Part shown: one piece after another, positions 11,464-24,201 of the stretch
Position numbering within the stretch: position 1 is the stretch's first letter
Layout of the letters: every line of letters begins with the position of its first letter
Assembly (NCBI RefSeq): GCF_009017415.1
Contig: NC_092409.1
Location: 4,216,001 to 4,280,000 of the forward strand
Direction: 5' to 3'
DNA from: Aspergillus flavus
Lineage: Eukaryota; Ascomycota; Eurotiomycetes; Eurotiales; Aspergillaceae
DNA length: 64,000 nt
Translations under genes and position numbers: made by a program
The notes under the pieces: model-generated
What the model was told of the DNA's origin: nothing
Databases searched by the model: none
What the model saw: the letters and a program-made list of their open reading frames with translations, nothing else

Positions 11464-13873
11464 ATGGCTGACGATTCGAACGCCATATTACGTCGTCGCT
11501 CGTCTCTCCGTCAGCAGCGTCGTCTGTCTCTACAGTATGAGAACAATTCCTGGGCCGCACCTCCGTCTGGAGTAGGTATATCTGCTTCATCTGTTGAGCT
11601 TTGCAAGCCCTAACTTCTTCGTTTCACTAGACTATCTACGCTGGTCTATCGACATTACGCGAGGACGATACATTGACAATTGCAATCGCCATTCGCGATA
11701 CCACCTATCTCCTAGACTTCATTCAGGAATCGCTCACCTTAAAAGATGACCAGTCGTTATGCTCCGTGCTGGAGAAATTCGTGATAGACCAATTGCAAGA
11801 ATGGAGTGACGCCCATATGGAGAAGTTCATCGGCTTGGCGATGCCAGAGCGCATCGCGAAACAATACCCCAGCCTGTGCTCGAGGCTCTGGGCTGAGCTG
11901 GATATCATACCTCTAGTCCTCCCCGAAGGAAGTAGAAGGGAGGGTGATGACAAGTTCACTTTCGGCATTCCCGACTCCACAACCTGGAAGATTAGAGGTA
12001 TTGATGAACAGGCCGAATCAATGGGCCGCAAATGTGTCCGGTAAGATCAGTTCAGTTCTGCCTTGATATGACAAATACTAAAGTGTTGTCTAGTTTGTTT
12101 GGTCCAGAGAATATCCCCCTGCTTCAGGTCGGCTTCCTTGGTATAGTAGAGGTCGACACTGCATTCCATGTGCGCTTGACCAACCTGGAGGACTTCCAGA
12201 AGACGGTATATCCCAAGACCTGGAAGGCTGTTCAACATTATGCGACCGACCTCAAGGAAAGAAAAACCAAAATTGCCTTTTTCAGTGCCACCCCTCAAGG
12301 TGGAGGTGTAGCCCTCATGAGACATTCTCTTGTGAGATTTTCGTATTCCTTGGGTACCGATATCACATGGTAAGGCTCAATCATAGAATTGCTTGGCTTT
12401 TTCAGATGGCAGTCGGACATCAACTGACCCTGTGGCCTAGGTACGTGCCCAAGCCACGGCCGGGCGTTTTCCGTGTAACCAAAAACAATCACAACATTTT
12501 GCAGGGTGTCGCTTCCCCTGAGGAGCGGTTGAGCGAGGAGGACTGGGCGCAGGTGACGGAGTGGGTCAATGAGAATGCAAAGAGATACTGGTTGATTCCA
12601 GGAGGCCCTCTGCAACACCCTAAAGATGGAGGAGCCGACGTGGTGATTATTGATGACCCGCAGATGCCCGCATTGATTCCCATTGCGAAGCAAATTGCCC
12701 CGGACCGACCGGTGATCTTTCGTAGTCACATCCAACTCCGCAGTGACTTGATTGACAAACCGGGGACTCCCCAGGCAGAAGCATGGGGGCGGCTCTGGGA
12801 AACCATCAAACTGGCAGATATCTACATTAGCCACCCAGTGAAGTCTTTTGTTCCTAAGACCGTACCCCGAGAGAAGGTGGGATACATGCCTGCGTCGACG
12901 GACTGGTAAGGCAGCACCGGCCTAGTGCCACTGGAAGGTGTGACTGACAAGCCATTTTAGGTTGGATGGTCTGAACAAAAACATGCGAGAATGGGACATT
13001 GCCTATTATGGCCGGGTTTTCAATTCATTCTGCAGAAACTCGGGCATGCCCACCATCGACTACCCTGAAGGTGCGTATTGTCACCCACGCAGCGCAGTTA
13101 CATTAGGGACTTCGAGACTGACATGGAGCGATATGAAAATAGATGAATATATCGCTCAAATTGCACGCTTTGATCCGTCGAAGGGCATCCCAGAGGTTGT
13201 GGAATCCTACGTCAAATTCCATCGGCGGTTCACAGCTGCGTTTCCCGACAGACGGGCTCCCAAGCTGTTGATCTGTGGCCATGGCTCTGTTGATGACCCA
13301 GACGGCACGGTGATTTATGACGCCGTTGTCACGCATATCGAGGAGAACCTCCCGGATCTCGCAGAGCAGATTTGCGTTGTGCGACTGGGTCCTTCAGATC
13401 AGCTGCTGAATGCCCTTCTCTCAAAGGCTAAGGTGGCTCTACAATTGTCCACACAGGAAGGATTCGAAGTTAAAGTGTCGGAAGCCATTCACAAAGGAAC
13501 ACCAGTCATCGCAACCAGGGCTGGTGGCATCCCTCTTCAAGTGGCGGACAAGCAGAACGGCTTCCTCGTGGAGGTAGGGGATACCGACGCAGTGGCCCAG
13601 CATTTGTTGGACCTCTGCACGGACGATGAGCTGTATGAGCGCATGCACAAGTTTGCGCTCAACAATGTGTGCGACGAAGTGAGCACCGTCGGCAATGCAC
13701 TGAACTGGCTCTACCTAGCTTCGAAGCTGTCCAAGTCCGAAGATATCAAGCCGAACGAGCGATGGATTAACGACATGGCTCGCGCCGGGGCGGGCCAGGA
13801 GTACACCAGCGATGAAAGCAGATTGGTGCGGGAGCTTTGCCCCCAGAATGGCGTGAACGGACACCAAAACTAG
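11464..13873 (+). CDS. Trehalose synthase / trehalose phosphorylase-type GT4 enzyme (CCG-9 family)
   Basis: Six exons: 11464-11571, 11631-12040, 12094-12369, 12441-12905, 12961-13070 and 13143-13873, giving 699 residues. The C-terminal half is a GT-B family 4 glycosyltransferase with IAQIARFDPSKG and the EX7E-type motif in QEGFEVKVSEAIHKGTPVIA (about residues 556-577). The full-length pattern matches Neurospora clock-controlled gene 9 (trehalose synthase) and basidiomycete retaining trehalose phosphorylase. It makes or breaks trehalose from glucose and a glucose donor in the cytosol, linked to stress and conidiation. Intron 5 (13071-13142, 72 nt) is in frame and stop-free. I spliced it because it joins YPE to DEYIAQIARF and has gtgcgt, ctgac and tag. 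STRE-like motifs upstream fit stress control. Confidence 0.88.
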
Positions 13874-14115
13874 ACCGATATGTTCTGGTTTAGAAGAATA
13901 GTAGATATTAATGGCTGAACGAATCTCCACTCGTAGACATCAGGTAGTTAGAAGTCATTCTTTCATCTTTGGATGTATGGAATCTCAAGAAACAAGACGC
14001 GTTTAAACAATATAAGAAATCTATACAGAAGCACTCTAAACAACGGGGGGGTATAGGAACAACACCAAAAAAACAAAAGAACGTAACAATCATCACACAT
14101 CATCCCAAGCCATCT

Positions 14116-14787
14116 CTACCTCCCAACCAACCGATACCTCTCCCGCGCCATGCCCCCCTCGGCCCCCTCAACCCCATACCCCTCACCAACCTCGCCGACG
14201 ATCCTCGCCGGCGCACCACCAACAACACACCAACTCGGCACCACCATGCCCGGCGCAACAACCGCCCCATCAAGTACATACGCGAAATCCTTCAAGATAG
14301 CCATACTCCCAATCACCGCATCCCTCCCAATATGCACATGGTTCCCCACACTAGCCGCCTCAACGACCGCCCTCTCCCCCACAAAGACATGATCCCCAAT
14401 CTTCAGCGGATAAAACGAATGCACGCCGCGATGTAACCTCGACGGGGGCCTCAACACAGCCTGCTTCGAGATATAACTATAGCGCCCGATCGTAATCGCA
14501 ACAGACGGCGTCGACGTCGCCGGCTGTTGTCCCCCCTGGTCGCCGCTCGCACCGGAACTAGTGGAAGTACGGTACAGGTCACCCCGGATAACAGCCTCGC
14601 CCTGAATGACCGTTTTACCACCAAGAATAATATGCTGTGTCCCGTGAATCTGGGACCGGCGGGAGATTTTGTTCCCTGTATCCTATATTCGTGACCCGGG
14701 AGTTAGTGGGTGCAGTGGATTGTGGGGATTGGAATTGCGGAGACGCACTGTCTCAATGTATTCGCCCTTGGCAACTTTGGGGGGCAT
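14116..14787 (-). CDS. Dynactin subunit 5 (p25)
   Basis: Exons 14787-14749 and 14682-14116 (66 nt intron, gtgcgt..tag) give 201 residues. The sequence starts MPPKVAKGEYIET and continues DTGNKISRRSQIHGTQ. It has the hexapeptide-repeat pattern of a left-handed beta-helix (IILGGKTVIQGEAVIRGDL, VGNHVHIGRDAVIGSMAI). This is the p25 pointed-end subunit of dynactin, needed in filamentous fungi to link dynein to early endosomes. A Ser/Gly/Gln-rich insert of about 20 residues interrupts the helix (SGASGDQGGQQPATS). The gene is tail-to-tail with the trehalose gene, with only 242 nt between stop codons. Confidence 0.92.
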
Positions 14788-16526
14788 TTTGAGTTAGCTG
14801 TTCGGTTATTTGCTTTGAATTGACTGGTCCTCAATGGTGGATGTTTGTTGATGCTTTCTGAGCCGATTGTGTTAATACGAAAGGTTGATTATTGGGCGGT
14901 GAATAGCTCCGGAACAATTTCCGCGATGGAGCTTAGGCGGTGGGTTCACTTTTTGTTTATTGTCTCCGCATTGGGGCTAAGACTATTTTGGAAGGCGGTC
15001 CCTCTTGCCTAATTCGCGCTAGCTTCAGGGACCTTTAGGTTGTTGGTGGGATACTTAGATAGGGGGTTATCTGGGTGTGGTCTATAGATACCCCTTATAT
15101 CTGGGCCAAATGAACTTGTCCATGGTTGAATATCCTTTCGAATATTAGCAAGTTGTATAGTATTCTTACAATTAGACCTAATACAGAGAGATGTGATATT
15201 GACATGCCGAACCTACCAAACGATCACCATTTTCCGATCCAGTTGAGGAAAATGGTTCAATATTCTGCGCCTCAGCCCTGAGGCTATCCCTTCTGATTGA
15301 CTGATTCCCCACTACTCTTGGCGGCGACCACCCCTGCAGCTGGACCTATCACCCTATTGTAAGGTTACAATTATCGACCCATGAAAATCCGACTTACTCC
15401 GGAATACAGTTCGTAGTTTCACCTCCTAAGGACTCATAGATATCCTAATACATATTAAATGACTCCGTCCAAAACACGGAGTACAAGACAACGGATAGCA
15501 CCGGGAAAGAAATCCGAGCGACTATCTAACTATAAAACAATAGTATCCGACTAGCTTCATTTTTGAATTGATGTTTGCTCCTTGGAACCACAACCATTCT
15601 CTTTGCTCATTAAGTAAAAGCAATAGTACCGTCAAAATCAGGCACAGGGGAACAAGCCAGAATCCAAGGGAAAAAAGAAAAGAAAAGAAAAGAAAAATAG
15701 ATAAGACCTGTCATATTTAGACGTCCAACTACGCAGCCGGTCATGTTTCGATTCTGATACCCTAATGTCCGGTGGGGATGGAACCTGGCGCTAAGTATGC
15801 AGTCTATATTAAGCTGACTTCCTTGAGTGGCATGATACTTTGATCGGGATCCGGGACCTTGATGCAGTATGGTATGCCACCTGTCATGGGCAGAAGGTGT
15901 CAAGTCTACCTGTCAAATGGTGAGGTCGTTCAATCTCAGGACTCGATGTGGGGTGCTCATTTTTGTGAAGGGGAGTTGTTTATGGTTGTGACGTGCATGG
16001 GTTGAAGGAGGGCTGTCGGTGAGATGTTCCTCGTTTAGGGTTGAGTCGGGCTTGGGAATTGAGCTCGTACCTGCGAAGGACTGTTTAACTTGAAACATAT
16101 CAGGTTTGTGTGGGGAAGACGGTTTGTCATGTATCCCTACTATATCAGCAGGAGTCTGCAGTGGCATGAACTGTGTCCTGCAGCAGTGTTATACCGGGCT
16201 TTGATTTTCGAAAAGGGAGATGTGCAAATGGACGGCCGGACAACAGCGATCAGGTACAGGACTACAGACAAGGTATAGAGGCTAAGAGACCCCGACGCCT
16301 CCAAGGATGTACAGAGAACATGTTCAATAACATCAGAACCAGCATGGTAATCAATTTTGCATGGCAAACACAAGGAACTAACACTGTTGCTACATTTGTA
16401 GTATATAATTATAGGGTCAAGATCAACCAAGCATAACAGCATACAAGTTCGAGCAGAACTAGGATATCTCGCAAACCATTTTCGAATACAATATAACACG
16501 TTATTCAATCTCGACCGTCGATTAGA
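14788..16526. other. 1.7 kb intergenic with an AAAAG microsatellite
   Basis: Upstream of dynactin p25 and downstream of ppoC. No coding frame is supportable. A short AAAAG tandem tract lies at about 15671-15696. Confidence 0.5.
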
Positions 16527-19500
16527 TCAATTTCCCAAATAGGTGAGGCGCTTCTTGGGAGCGGGAATTGCACCATCGAAGTGGACCTTGAAGGCTACAG
16601 AGAGGGCACAGGTTAGTTTCCTTCCTAGCACACCAGGAGCTGTACTAGGGATGACTTACTCGTTGGGAATGGAGAGTAGCTTCCCCAATCCTCCCGCAGG
16701 TAGACGTAGTAACCGCCCTCACGGTGAATCTTCTTCAGTTCACCCTGGGGGCCGGGTGCACGCCGAAGGTTGTCCAAGCCACCGACAACACGTAACATGG
16801 ACGTCAATGCAAGCAAGGTCGTTTCCTTGCCCAAGCCAGTGTGTGGACCCAGGCCGTACTGGATGTAAGATTCCAGAGGGCGATCCAGATGCACTTCGTT
16901 GGGATCTGGGAAAACCTGAGGATCACGGTTGGCTTTGACCTGTTGGATGTTAGCCATGCCACAACTGCGAGCGTTGTTGGACAGCGTTAACCGAGAAGAG
17001 GCACTTACAGCACCAACGAATACTCTGTCACCACGCTTGATGTTAACATTGCCGGTCTCTTCGGTCATGCTCAAGTCAGTTTGAGCTTCGCGGTAGGATC
17101 CAAAAGTTCCATTCAGACGGAAGCCTTCCAGGCAGTAGCGCATCAACTTGTCTTCGGAATCTTTGCTGTCCTCCTTGGAAAGGCGGTTGATCTCAGGAAG
17201 GTGCTTTTTGCCCTCAGAAAGATAATAGTCGATGATTTGAGTGAACTGTCAAAGATGTCAACAGCCAGCACCGTAACAAGAATAGATGGAGCTTACCATT
17301 TGAGCCTGATTGTGAACCATCGCCACAGCCGCTGGTAGAACCTGAGAATAGGTTACATCGGAAACGCCCAAGCCACTCTCCAGAAGCTTTTTGATCAATT
17401 GATCACCGTATTCCTTCAAGGCGTTGTGATCATTACGGCGATTGCCAATGATGCCGCTGAGGAAACTAGGAGAGTTGATGGATTTGACGTGGTTCTCAAC
17501 GGAGTGGCCCAACTGCTCAGCGACGGCGCGAGCCGCGTGATGAAGGGAGAAAGATTTGGTCTTATCGACATCGAAGAAAATGCTAGTAAAGATTACTGCC
17601 ATACTCATGAAAGTCTCGTTGTCGGTAAAGACTCCGCGCGAATTCTCCTTGGTCTTCAGAGGAAGAGAGAACAGCTTCGATGCAAAGTGAACAGGCGCTA
17701 GGTTTCCAATACTATGGGCGTGGTCAGCTCTTATACTGCGGTCATAATGTTTGATCAAGGTAGCTTACTCCCGTGTGATATCAACTTGCTTGAGTCCCGC
17801 AAGATTCCCAGACTTTTCTTGCAAAAGCTTTGCAGTGATGTCTTCATAAAATTCCTTGATGCTGTTGCGCCACTGGTCATTGTCCAATGATTTACTCCAG
17901 AAGTCATCGCCGCCTTTAGCAGAGGCGAGCGGAGTATTGCCGTTCCAGACCACGCGGAAGTCCTCCTCGCGTTCCAAAGCCAGCTTGACATTAGGATAGG
18001 ATACCAGGTTCACGTGGGGAGGGGTAAACGACGGGCGTTCGTAAGAGAAGTCAGACTCTCTACCTAGATCCTTCATAATGTTCCTGTTCTCGCTGGGGAT
18101 GGTCATGGGGTAATGGGCATAGATGGAATCGGACTTGAACCAATTCGGGAAGGCTCTAGTCGCAAGCTTGTAGAAGACACATCCCTGGTTGACATTCAGG
18201 TCGTAACGAACCTCATTGTATCCCCAGTTAGTCAGGTTCCGAGGATTGTAATCGACCTATAGCGCACGTTAGAATGAACGGTGTCATTTTATCTCCTGGG
18301 AAGGACGAGCTCACAGTGTAGAAACGATCACCGCGGACAAGAGCCACGGCGTCAGACAGAACCGCACGAGAGATCGTATATGTAGGAGCAATTCCAACAC
18401 CTGGTACCATAGGTTGCTTGGCGTCCTCAGCAACAATACCAGGGTAGAGTTCCACGTAGTCGGGGTGGCCGTAAAGATGACGGAGGGCCTCCACAACTTC
18501 CTCATCGGAATTGATATCCTCAAACCGTTCATACGGCTTCAAGTCGAAGAACTTGCGGAATTCATTAAGGGAGCCAACATTCCAGCTACGTGCCTGCTCA
18601 ATACCCATAATCTCGACGGCTCGGAGGCACTTGGGCACGTTACGTGCGCCAAACGAACCTATTGAAAGACGCTTAGTTGGCTGGTTCAGCACTTATCGTT
18701 GCGAAGGGAACTTACCGGCAACGTCCTCAATTGCATTAGCGAGGATGCTTACGAGTTCTTCATCCTTGAAAGTGCCATCCTCTTGACGTTTAAGATGGGC
18801 AAACGTACGCTCCGAAGGGTCCTTCGAAAGACCCATGGCGTACTTGCCTAGTCCCTTTTTAAGGTCTAGGACAGTAACGTCCTTGGCAGGCTTTCCCATC
18901 AGCTCCTCATAGATCTGTTCCGTCCACTTTTCGTCATTGGCGCTGATGGCAGAATGCCAGCGATAGGCAAGATTGAACTCCACTGAGCATTGGTTACCCA
19001 GGCCAGATGGTGTGGGATCGTTGCCCTCCATTTGTGCTCGTGGATCCTGTCTGTGATTAGTTCCCCTCGCAGCATCGAACAGGAGTGTCGACTTACCAGG
19101 CACCACGTGCTGTTAACTCTGTTCAAGTTGACGATCGTACGCAGGTAATCGTATAAGGTAATGTTGATATACAAACCACACGTGATTCTGCGGTATGTTA
19201 GAAAGCGTTGCATGTGACTGGGGCGGGATGGGCATACAGGCGACCTGTCTGAAAAAGATCCTCATCATATTTCGCCCAAGCCTTCTTGGCCTTTTCTTCG
19301 CTAAGGTCAGGGCTAGGCTTGGTGAAACGACCATTTTCATTGATTTCGGCCAGTTGTTCTACCACATAGTTGTGGAACCTAATTCATACTTCCGCGTCAG
19401 TCTAACGCCTTGCAGCTTAAACGCAGTCCTACCTGTTCAACATGACCAGCATAACACAGCAAGCAGCAGGGAAGGCCTGAAGTCGGGGCTCGGAAAATGA

Positions 19501-20569
19501 ATCAGGCTTCAGTTTGCCATCCCTATGTGTACGAATCAAGTCTTGCTCCTCTTGAACATCACCGTATAAGATAGAGAGATCCAAATAACCCGAAGTTTTG
19601 TTAATATGAGGGTTCGCATGGTCGGTCTGGAAAATATCTAGCAGAGCGTTAGCATAGAAGCATGGAGTTGCGCCACCCATGATTGTCAACTCACCGTGAA
19701 TGATCAAAGAGGCCCAGTCGAAGAACAGACTTGAAACTTTGTTCGGGTGAGGATTGAATTTCTCACGAGCAAAGAGACTGTCAAACACTAAGCCTGCGTC
19801 AGGCAAGCCACCTGGCTGGATTGTAAGGGGAGCAATTGATCTCGCATATGGCGTGTTGGCAGCACCTAGCCACGGCAAGGTAGGGTTGTTGTTGGAGCCA
19901 TCAGCGGATCGGTAGGAATACTCGGGGCCCACGTATCTATCCCTGTATTAGCACCACTCTAATGAAGCTTCTTCTTGCGCCAAATATACTCACGAGAGTG
20001 GTGGATGGGGCAAGGAGTCCCAAAGCTGATTCAGAAATAGGTTTGTGGCCTTGGTGCGATTCTCCGAGTTGTCTGGGAGACTGCTAGCGATCTACGCCAA
20101 GACGAATCATTGTCAATGAATGTTGTCCTCTCACTAGATTGCCCAAATAATTGACAAATCTTACTTGAATAATCTTCTCCATAAGCATCGTTTTATCATC
20201 AACGGGCACCCCTTTAATCTTGTTCATGCTCAGTTGCTTCAGGGTTGCAGCATCTTCAAGGTGAAGAGACTTCAAGTCTTGTACGAGACTACCATGGCGT
20301 TGTTCGAACGTCGCGCCGTCACCAGTCTGGTTCGGCAGAGGACTCTGTGAAGCATGGAGGACTTGCGCATACTTGCCGAAAACCGACGCGCCGTTCGCTG
20401 CCTTACGGCTTGGTTCTTGATCCGCAGACTTGCGCGCCGGTGACACTTTGGACTGGCGCTTGTCTCCATTCACCTGAGTGCCATTTTGAGCGCCATTTTG
20501 AGTGCCATTTTGCTTTGTTTCGCGGTCATTCTTTGACTTTTTGAAATTTGTAGAAATTCTCCGCAACAT
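16527..20569 (-). CDS. ppoC: Psi-factor-producing oxygenase, PpoC-like fatty-acid 10R-dioxygenase
   Basis: Thirteen exons on the minus strand: 20569-20165, 20091-19994, 19936-19695, 19637-19433, 19378-19238, 19187-19097, 19046-18716, 18658-18315, 18256-17769, 17711-17297, 17245-17009, 16939-16660 and 16594-16527. They sum to 3345 nt, 1114 residues. The N-terminal heme-peroxidase/dioxygenase domain keeps the distal His248 (IIHDIFQTDH), the catalytic Tyr422 and the proximal His425 (AYRWHSA). The C-terminal P450-like domain ends in YGLGPHTGLGKET, with Gly1034 where PpoA has the heme-thiolate Cys. That loss is the known signature of PpoC, which forms 10R-hydroperoxides from linoleate and oleate but cannot isomerise them to diols. 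The products tune sexual and asexual sporulation. Length and N-terminus (MLRRISTNFKKSKNDRETK) also fit PpoC. Confidence 0.93.
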
Positions 20570-22929
20570 TATGATTATGGTATATGAACAAATGCGAAAG
20601 GTGAGGAATTATGGATAAGTAACTCAAAAGGCGCGAAGCGGGGTATTAAAGAAAGCGAGCAATGATCAAATACGGAGGAGAACCTCGACCGATAAATCCT
20701 AAAGGAAGTTTCCCATGTGTCGTCGTACGGAGCAGTAGCTTTTAAAAGCTGCAACACAGCATAGGGTCGAATCTCTACCACAGCTGCGGGTGGATCTTGG
20801 CCGCCGAATCCGATTGACAGCAAAACTAATTAATCGGTCTAGGGGTAGATTTAATTATCGCACAGCTGAAATTCATCTCGGATACTGTCGAGTAATAATA
20901 CCTACCATGTGGTTCAGACCCGCGGGTGGCGCAAGGACGACTATGTTTGGTCAATCCTGTTGACCTGGGACGAGAGTGGACTCAGTGGAGGTGCTCAGAT
21001 TGGCCAGTCAAGGGGGCTTCATTGACTGAGCATGGTACACTTTTCCCATCTGTTCAACTTCATGGACACCGCACGCTGCGCATTGACGCCGGGCGGTGGA
21101 AGGGATCTGTAGACAGATACGGAGTAATTCTTCGCTGACCACTGTAGTACCGTGCAGTCGACCCACCAGCATAGGAAAAGTTTAATCGCGAGCTTGCATG
21201 ACAAGGAATTCAGCATCATTGTATTGGTGAATAGGCCGGCTGATCTTTGGCCCACTGCGGTAAGTGTACACAGTAGCCAGCCACCAACAAATGTGGAATC
21301 TGCAGCGATCGCGAAGATGCCAAGTTGATAATCATGGCAAAATGGAACCGTGGAATTGGAAGAACTCAGGCTCCACCTCGGCTCCAGACTGCCAATTGTA
21401 GAGCCTTGTTTTTACTGGCCCAAGCTCCAAGCTAAGTGCTCCGAAATCATTGGCGGGGGGCATGCTGCCCATCATCCATGAACACGATGCCGACGAACAT
21501 GAATCAGTCCTGACTCCTGCGTGGCAGAGTATTGTGGGCACGCCAGCTGGAGGTACTCCGTATACTTTCCTAGCTCCTCCCATACCCACTGTCCCTCACC
21601 GATCAACATCACGGGTAATCTCAAAGTTTGACCTTTTCGGATGATTCTCGAGAATGCAAGGGTGCTGGCCGTAACGGAGGACATACTAGGTCGTAGGCTC
21701 TAGCGAGACTAGATAAGAAAGGTTATATGATTGTGAGAGTATTAACACGACAGAGGAAGCACGGTGGATCGAGTTATGGTTCGCGAGGATATTATGGGAC
21801 TTCGGCAGACTTTTCTCGCCCAAGTTATGATTCTGTCATGATGGAGTCCAATGGAGAATGGCTACTTCCTAATTTGCAGCCACGCGCGAGAACACGGGAC
21901 CATCGTCATTTAACTTTCTGTTAGTGCCGTGACCTTGGTGGAGTGGGTAACCCTCGCCAAAAAAAGTCAAAAAAAAAATTTGTGAAAGGTACACACGGAG
22001 GAAACCTGTTTAGGATAACAAAAAAAGAAAAGAAAACAAACTTTGGTTTTCTATTATATATTTGACTTTCTGATGCTTTTGAACAAGGCCATTTATGGAC
22101 TCACATATCATGCTGCAGGTAGTCAGCACTAGTAGTAGAGTACCCTGGGCGGTACAATACGGTACGATACGGGGAATGCAAATCTGAAGATCACCAAGCT
22201 GATCGACGAAATCTATGTGTTCGCCAATACAGCAACCCAATCGATCTGAGGCCGTAGCGTCGGTGGATAAACCAATCTTGGTCCTTGAGGGATTATTTAG
22301 GTAATTCCTTGCGGCCTTAGGTTTCAAAAGTATTCCGTAGTTGATAGACAGGAGCAAGAAAATATGGAATAAATAAATCACGGCGAACTGTGTTGAAACC
22401 CATACACACCCCCTCCCAACTACATCTATTACTTACTGGCAGTATAGATAAGTCTGTGCAAGGGTCTAGATTGGTATGATTAATTAAGGTTAACTTGCCG
22501 GAGTTATTTTTATAAATGCTATTTTCCTTATACTGCTAGAGGTAGAGTGCTCTCATGTCTCAATTGGATGTATACTCTACATGCTCCAAGAGAGATGAAA
22601 TTAAGAATTCTAGGTTGCTTTTTCTGACATTTTCGTAGCTCGAGTGAGCTGACAGACGCAAGCTGAATGCCGACATTGGGGGCATTGGGACCAAGGAGCC
22701 GACCGGGTGTTGCCGAATGGTTCATGGCGGACCTGACGGCTGGGGCCAAAGTTCATTCCCCACACGAACCGTGCGAAGTTTCTACTTACGGCGGTGTGCT
22801 CCATCCACTACAGAGACTATGAAGAACCAATGGTCTCAGTACCGAAAATCTTTGTTTGCTGAGTATCTTCTAATGGAGTAGTTAGGATTTTTTTCTTTCT
22901 GTCTTGACTCTTAAATTCTTATTTTTATT

Positions 22930-22933
<4 letters not shown>

Positions 22934-22965
<32 letters not shown>
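22934..22965 (+). repeat. (TTA)n microsatellite
   Basis: About ten uninterrupted trinucleotide units, running into a T homopolymer. Confidence 0.9.
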
Positions 22966-23519
22966 TTTTTTTTCCCTTTTTCTCCCTCCCCCTCTTTCCC
23001 GAAAATTCCCCTTTTTCTTACCCTCCAGAGCGAACCCACCAGGATTCCTTCTCGATCAGCCCCTTGCTTCTGCTAACCACTTACCTGGTATACGCCTGGG
23101 CGGCCTCCTCTGCTCCATAGGAACCGCTCAGGGGGTGATCACATACTCAAACCATACGCGATTCACTGTGACACTGTGAGTGTAGCTCAATGACTCAGAT
23201 ATGAGCTGCGTATTGCAAGGCTCGTATGTATGTAAAATAATGCATACGGAGGATGGGAAGCAGTCCGCGCTAAAGGTGACCCACCATCCACGAATACCCA
23301 CAGGACAAATTGCCTGGAAAAGATCGTCCCTGCCGTACGGGTCGCATACGAGAACTGTTCCGTAATAAATTACAAATTTGCGAACCTCACGCTGGAGATC
23401 AACGAACCAGATTGGCCATGGCTTTGGCAATCAGTCACAGTTCCCATGCCCCGAGACTGGCTCATTCAATGGTAGGGTCTCGCCGACATGCAAAGGGACG
23501 ATCATTTGTCTGAGTTTAT

Positions 23520-23772
23520 CCACCACTTCCCCTCTTTCCTTTTCTTTTTGCTTCTTCTTCTTTTTGCTTTTTCCTTTCTTTTCTTTTCTTTTTTTTTTTT
23601 TAGCTCTTCTCATGACATTGCAGCTTGAGAAAATTCAATCATTGCTGATTATTGGCTTTCGCTGCAGCTGACATCCCGTCAGAACCCACTAAGGCGAAAT
23701 GGTGCGAAGAGAAAAGGGAAAAAGGAAATAGAAATTAGAAAAAAAAAAAGGGGAAAGAAAAGAGAAGAAAGG
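23520..23772. repeat. Polypyrimidine tract followed by polypurine tract
   Basis: The plus strand is almost all C/T from about 23520 to 23601 and almost all A/G from about 23697 to 23772. The two tracts are roughly complementary in composition (CTTTT against AAAAG units) and could pair as a loose hairpin. They may simply be promoter low complexity. Confidence 0.5.
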
Positions 23773-24201
23773 CATGTGGTGCACGGTGGTCCTGAGACAA
23801 AAGAAAACTTTTTACACCATTACAAGCCTTGTAAGGGTTGGTGTAAGTTGAGGAATGTGTCTATTCGTACATTTTGACCAACCACCTTCTTTGCTCCACT
23901 CAGGAGGCTTAATATCGACGTATCGTTTGGTCGAGCCCAAGGCTATGATGCAGACAGCGGGCTCTAAAACAGGGAGCGTCCTCTTGACACTCCATCCTTC
24001 CGCACCCAAGTTCCTGGACGTCCACGACTCATAGGGCCTGAGAGGTATACTTTCGGGGATAGGCGCATGTGCTTGCAAGTAACCGCCGTCGGCGAATATA
24101 TGTATATCCACATCTTCCCAACCAAAATATCTAAATGTGTCGACTGCCCTGGCAGGTGTTGCCTTAAGCTACAGTCCCTATCCGCTCTTTTGCCCTGAAA
24201 A

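Larger units (their letters stand above)
20570..24201. other. 3.6 kb gene-free interval upstream of ppoC and the DUF2235 gene
   Basis: Promoter region of two divergent genes, much longer than the usual spacing here. Contents are a TTA microsatellite (22934-22965), a T-rich tract, a polypyrimidine run at about 23520-23601 and a polypurine run at about 23697-23772. All open frames are short, lack plausible starts or family features, and are not joined by splice sites. A noncoding transcript is possible but not visible. Confidence 0.5.

Noticed and set aside
15610..16436. Several 60-97 codon frames downstream of ppoC
   Set aside because: Overlapping frames on both strands, no splice-linked extension and no domain.
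22010..22381. 123-codon minus-strand frame
   Set aside because: Low-complexity, T-rich ends, no homology signal and no neighbouring exons.
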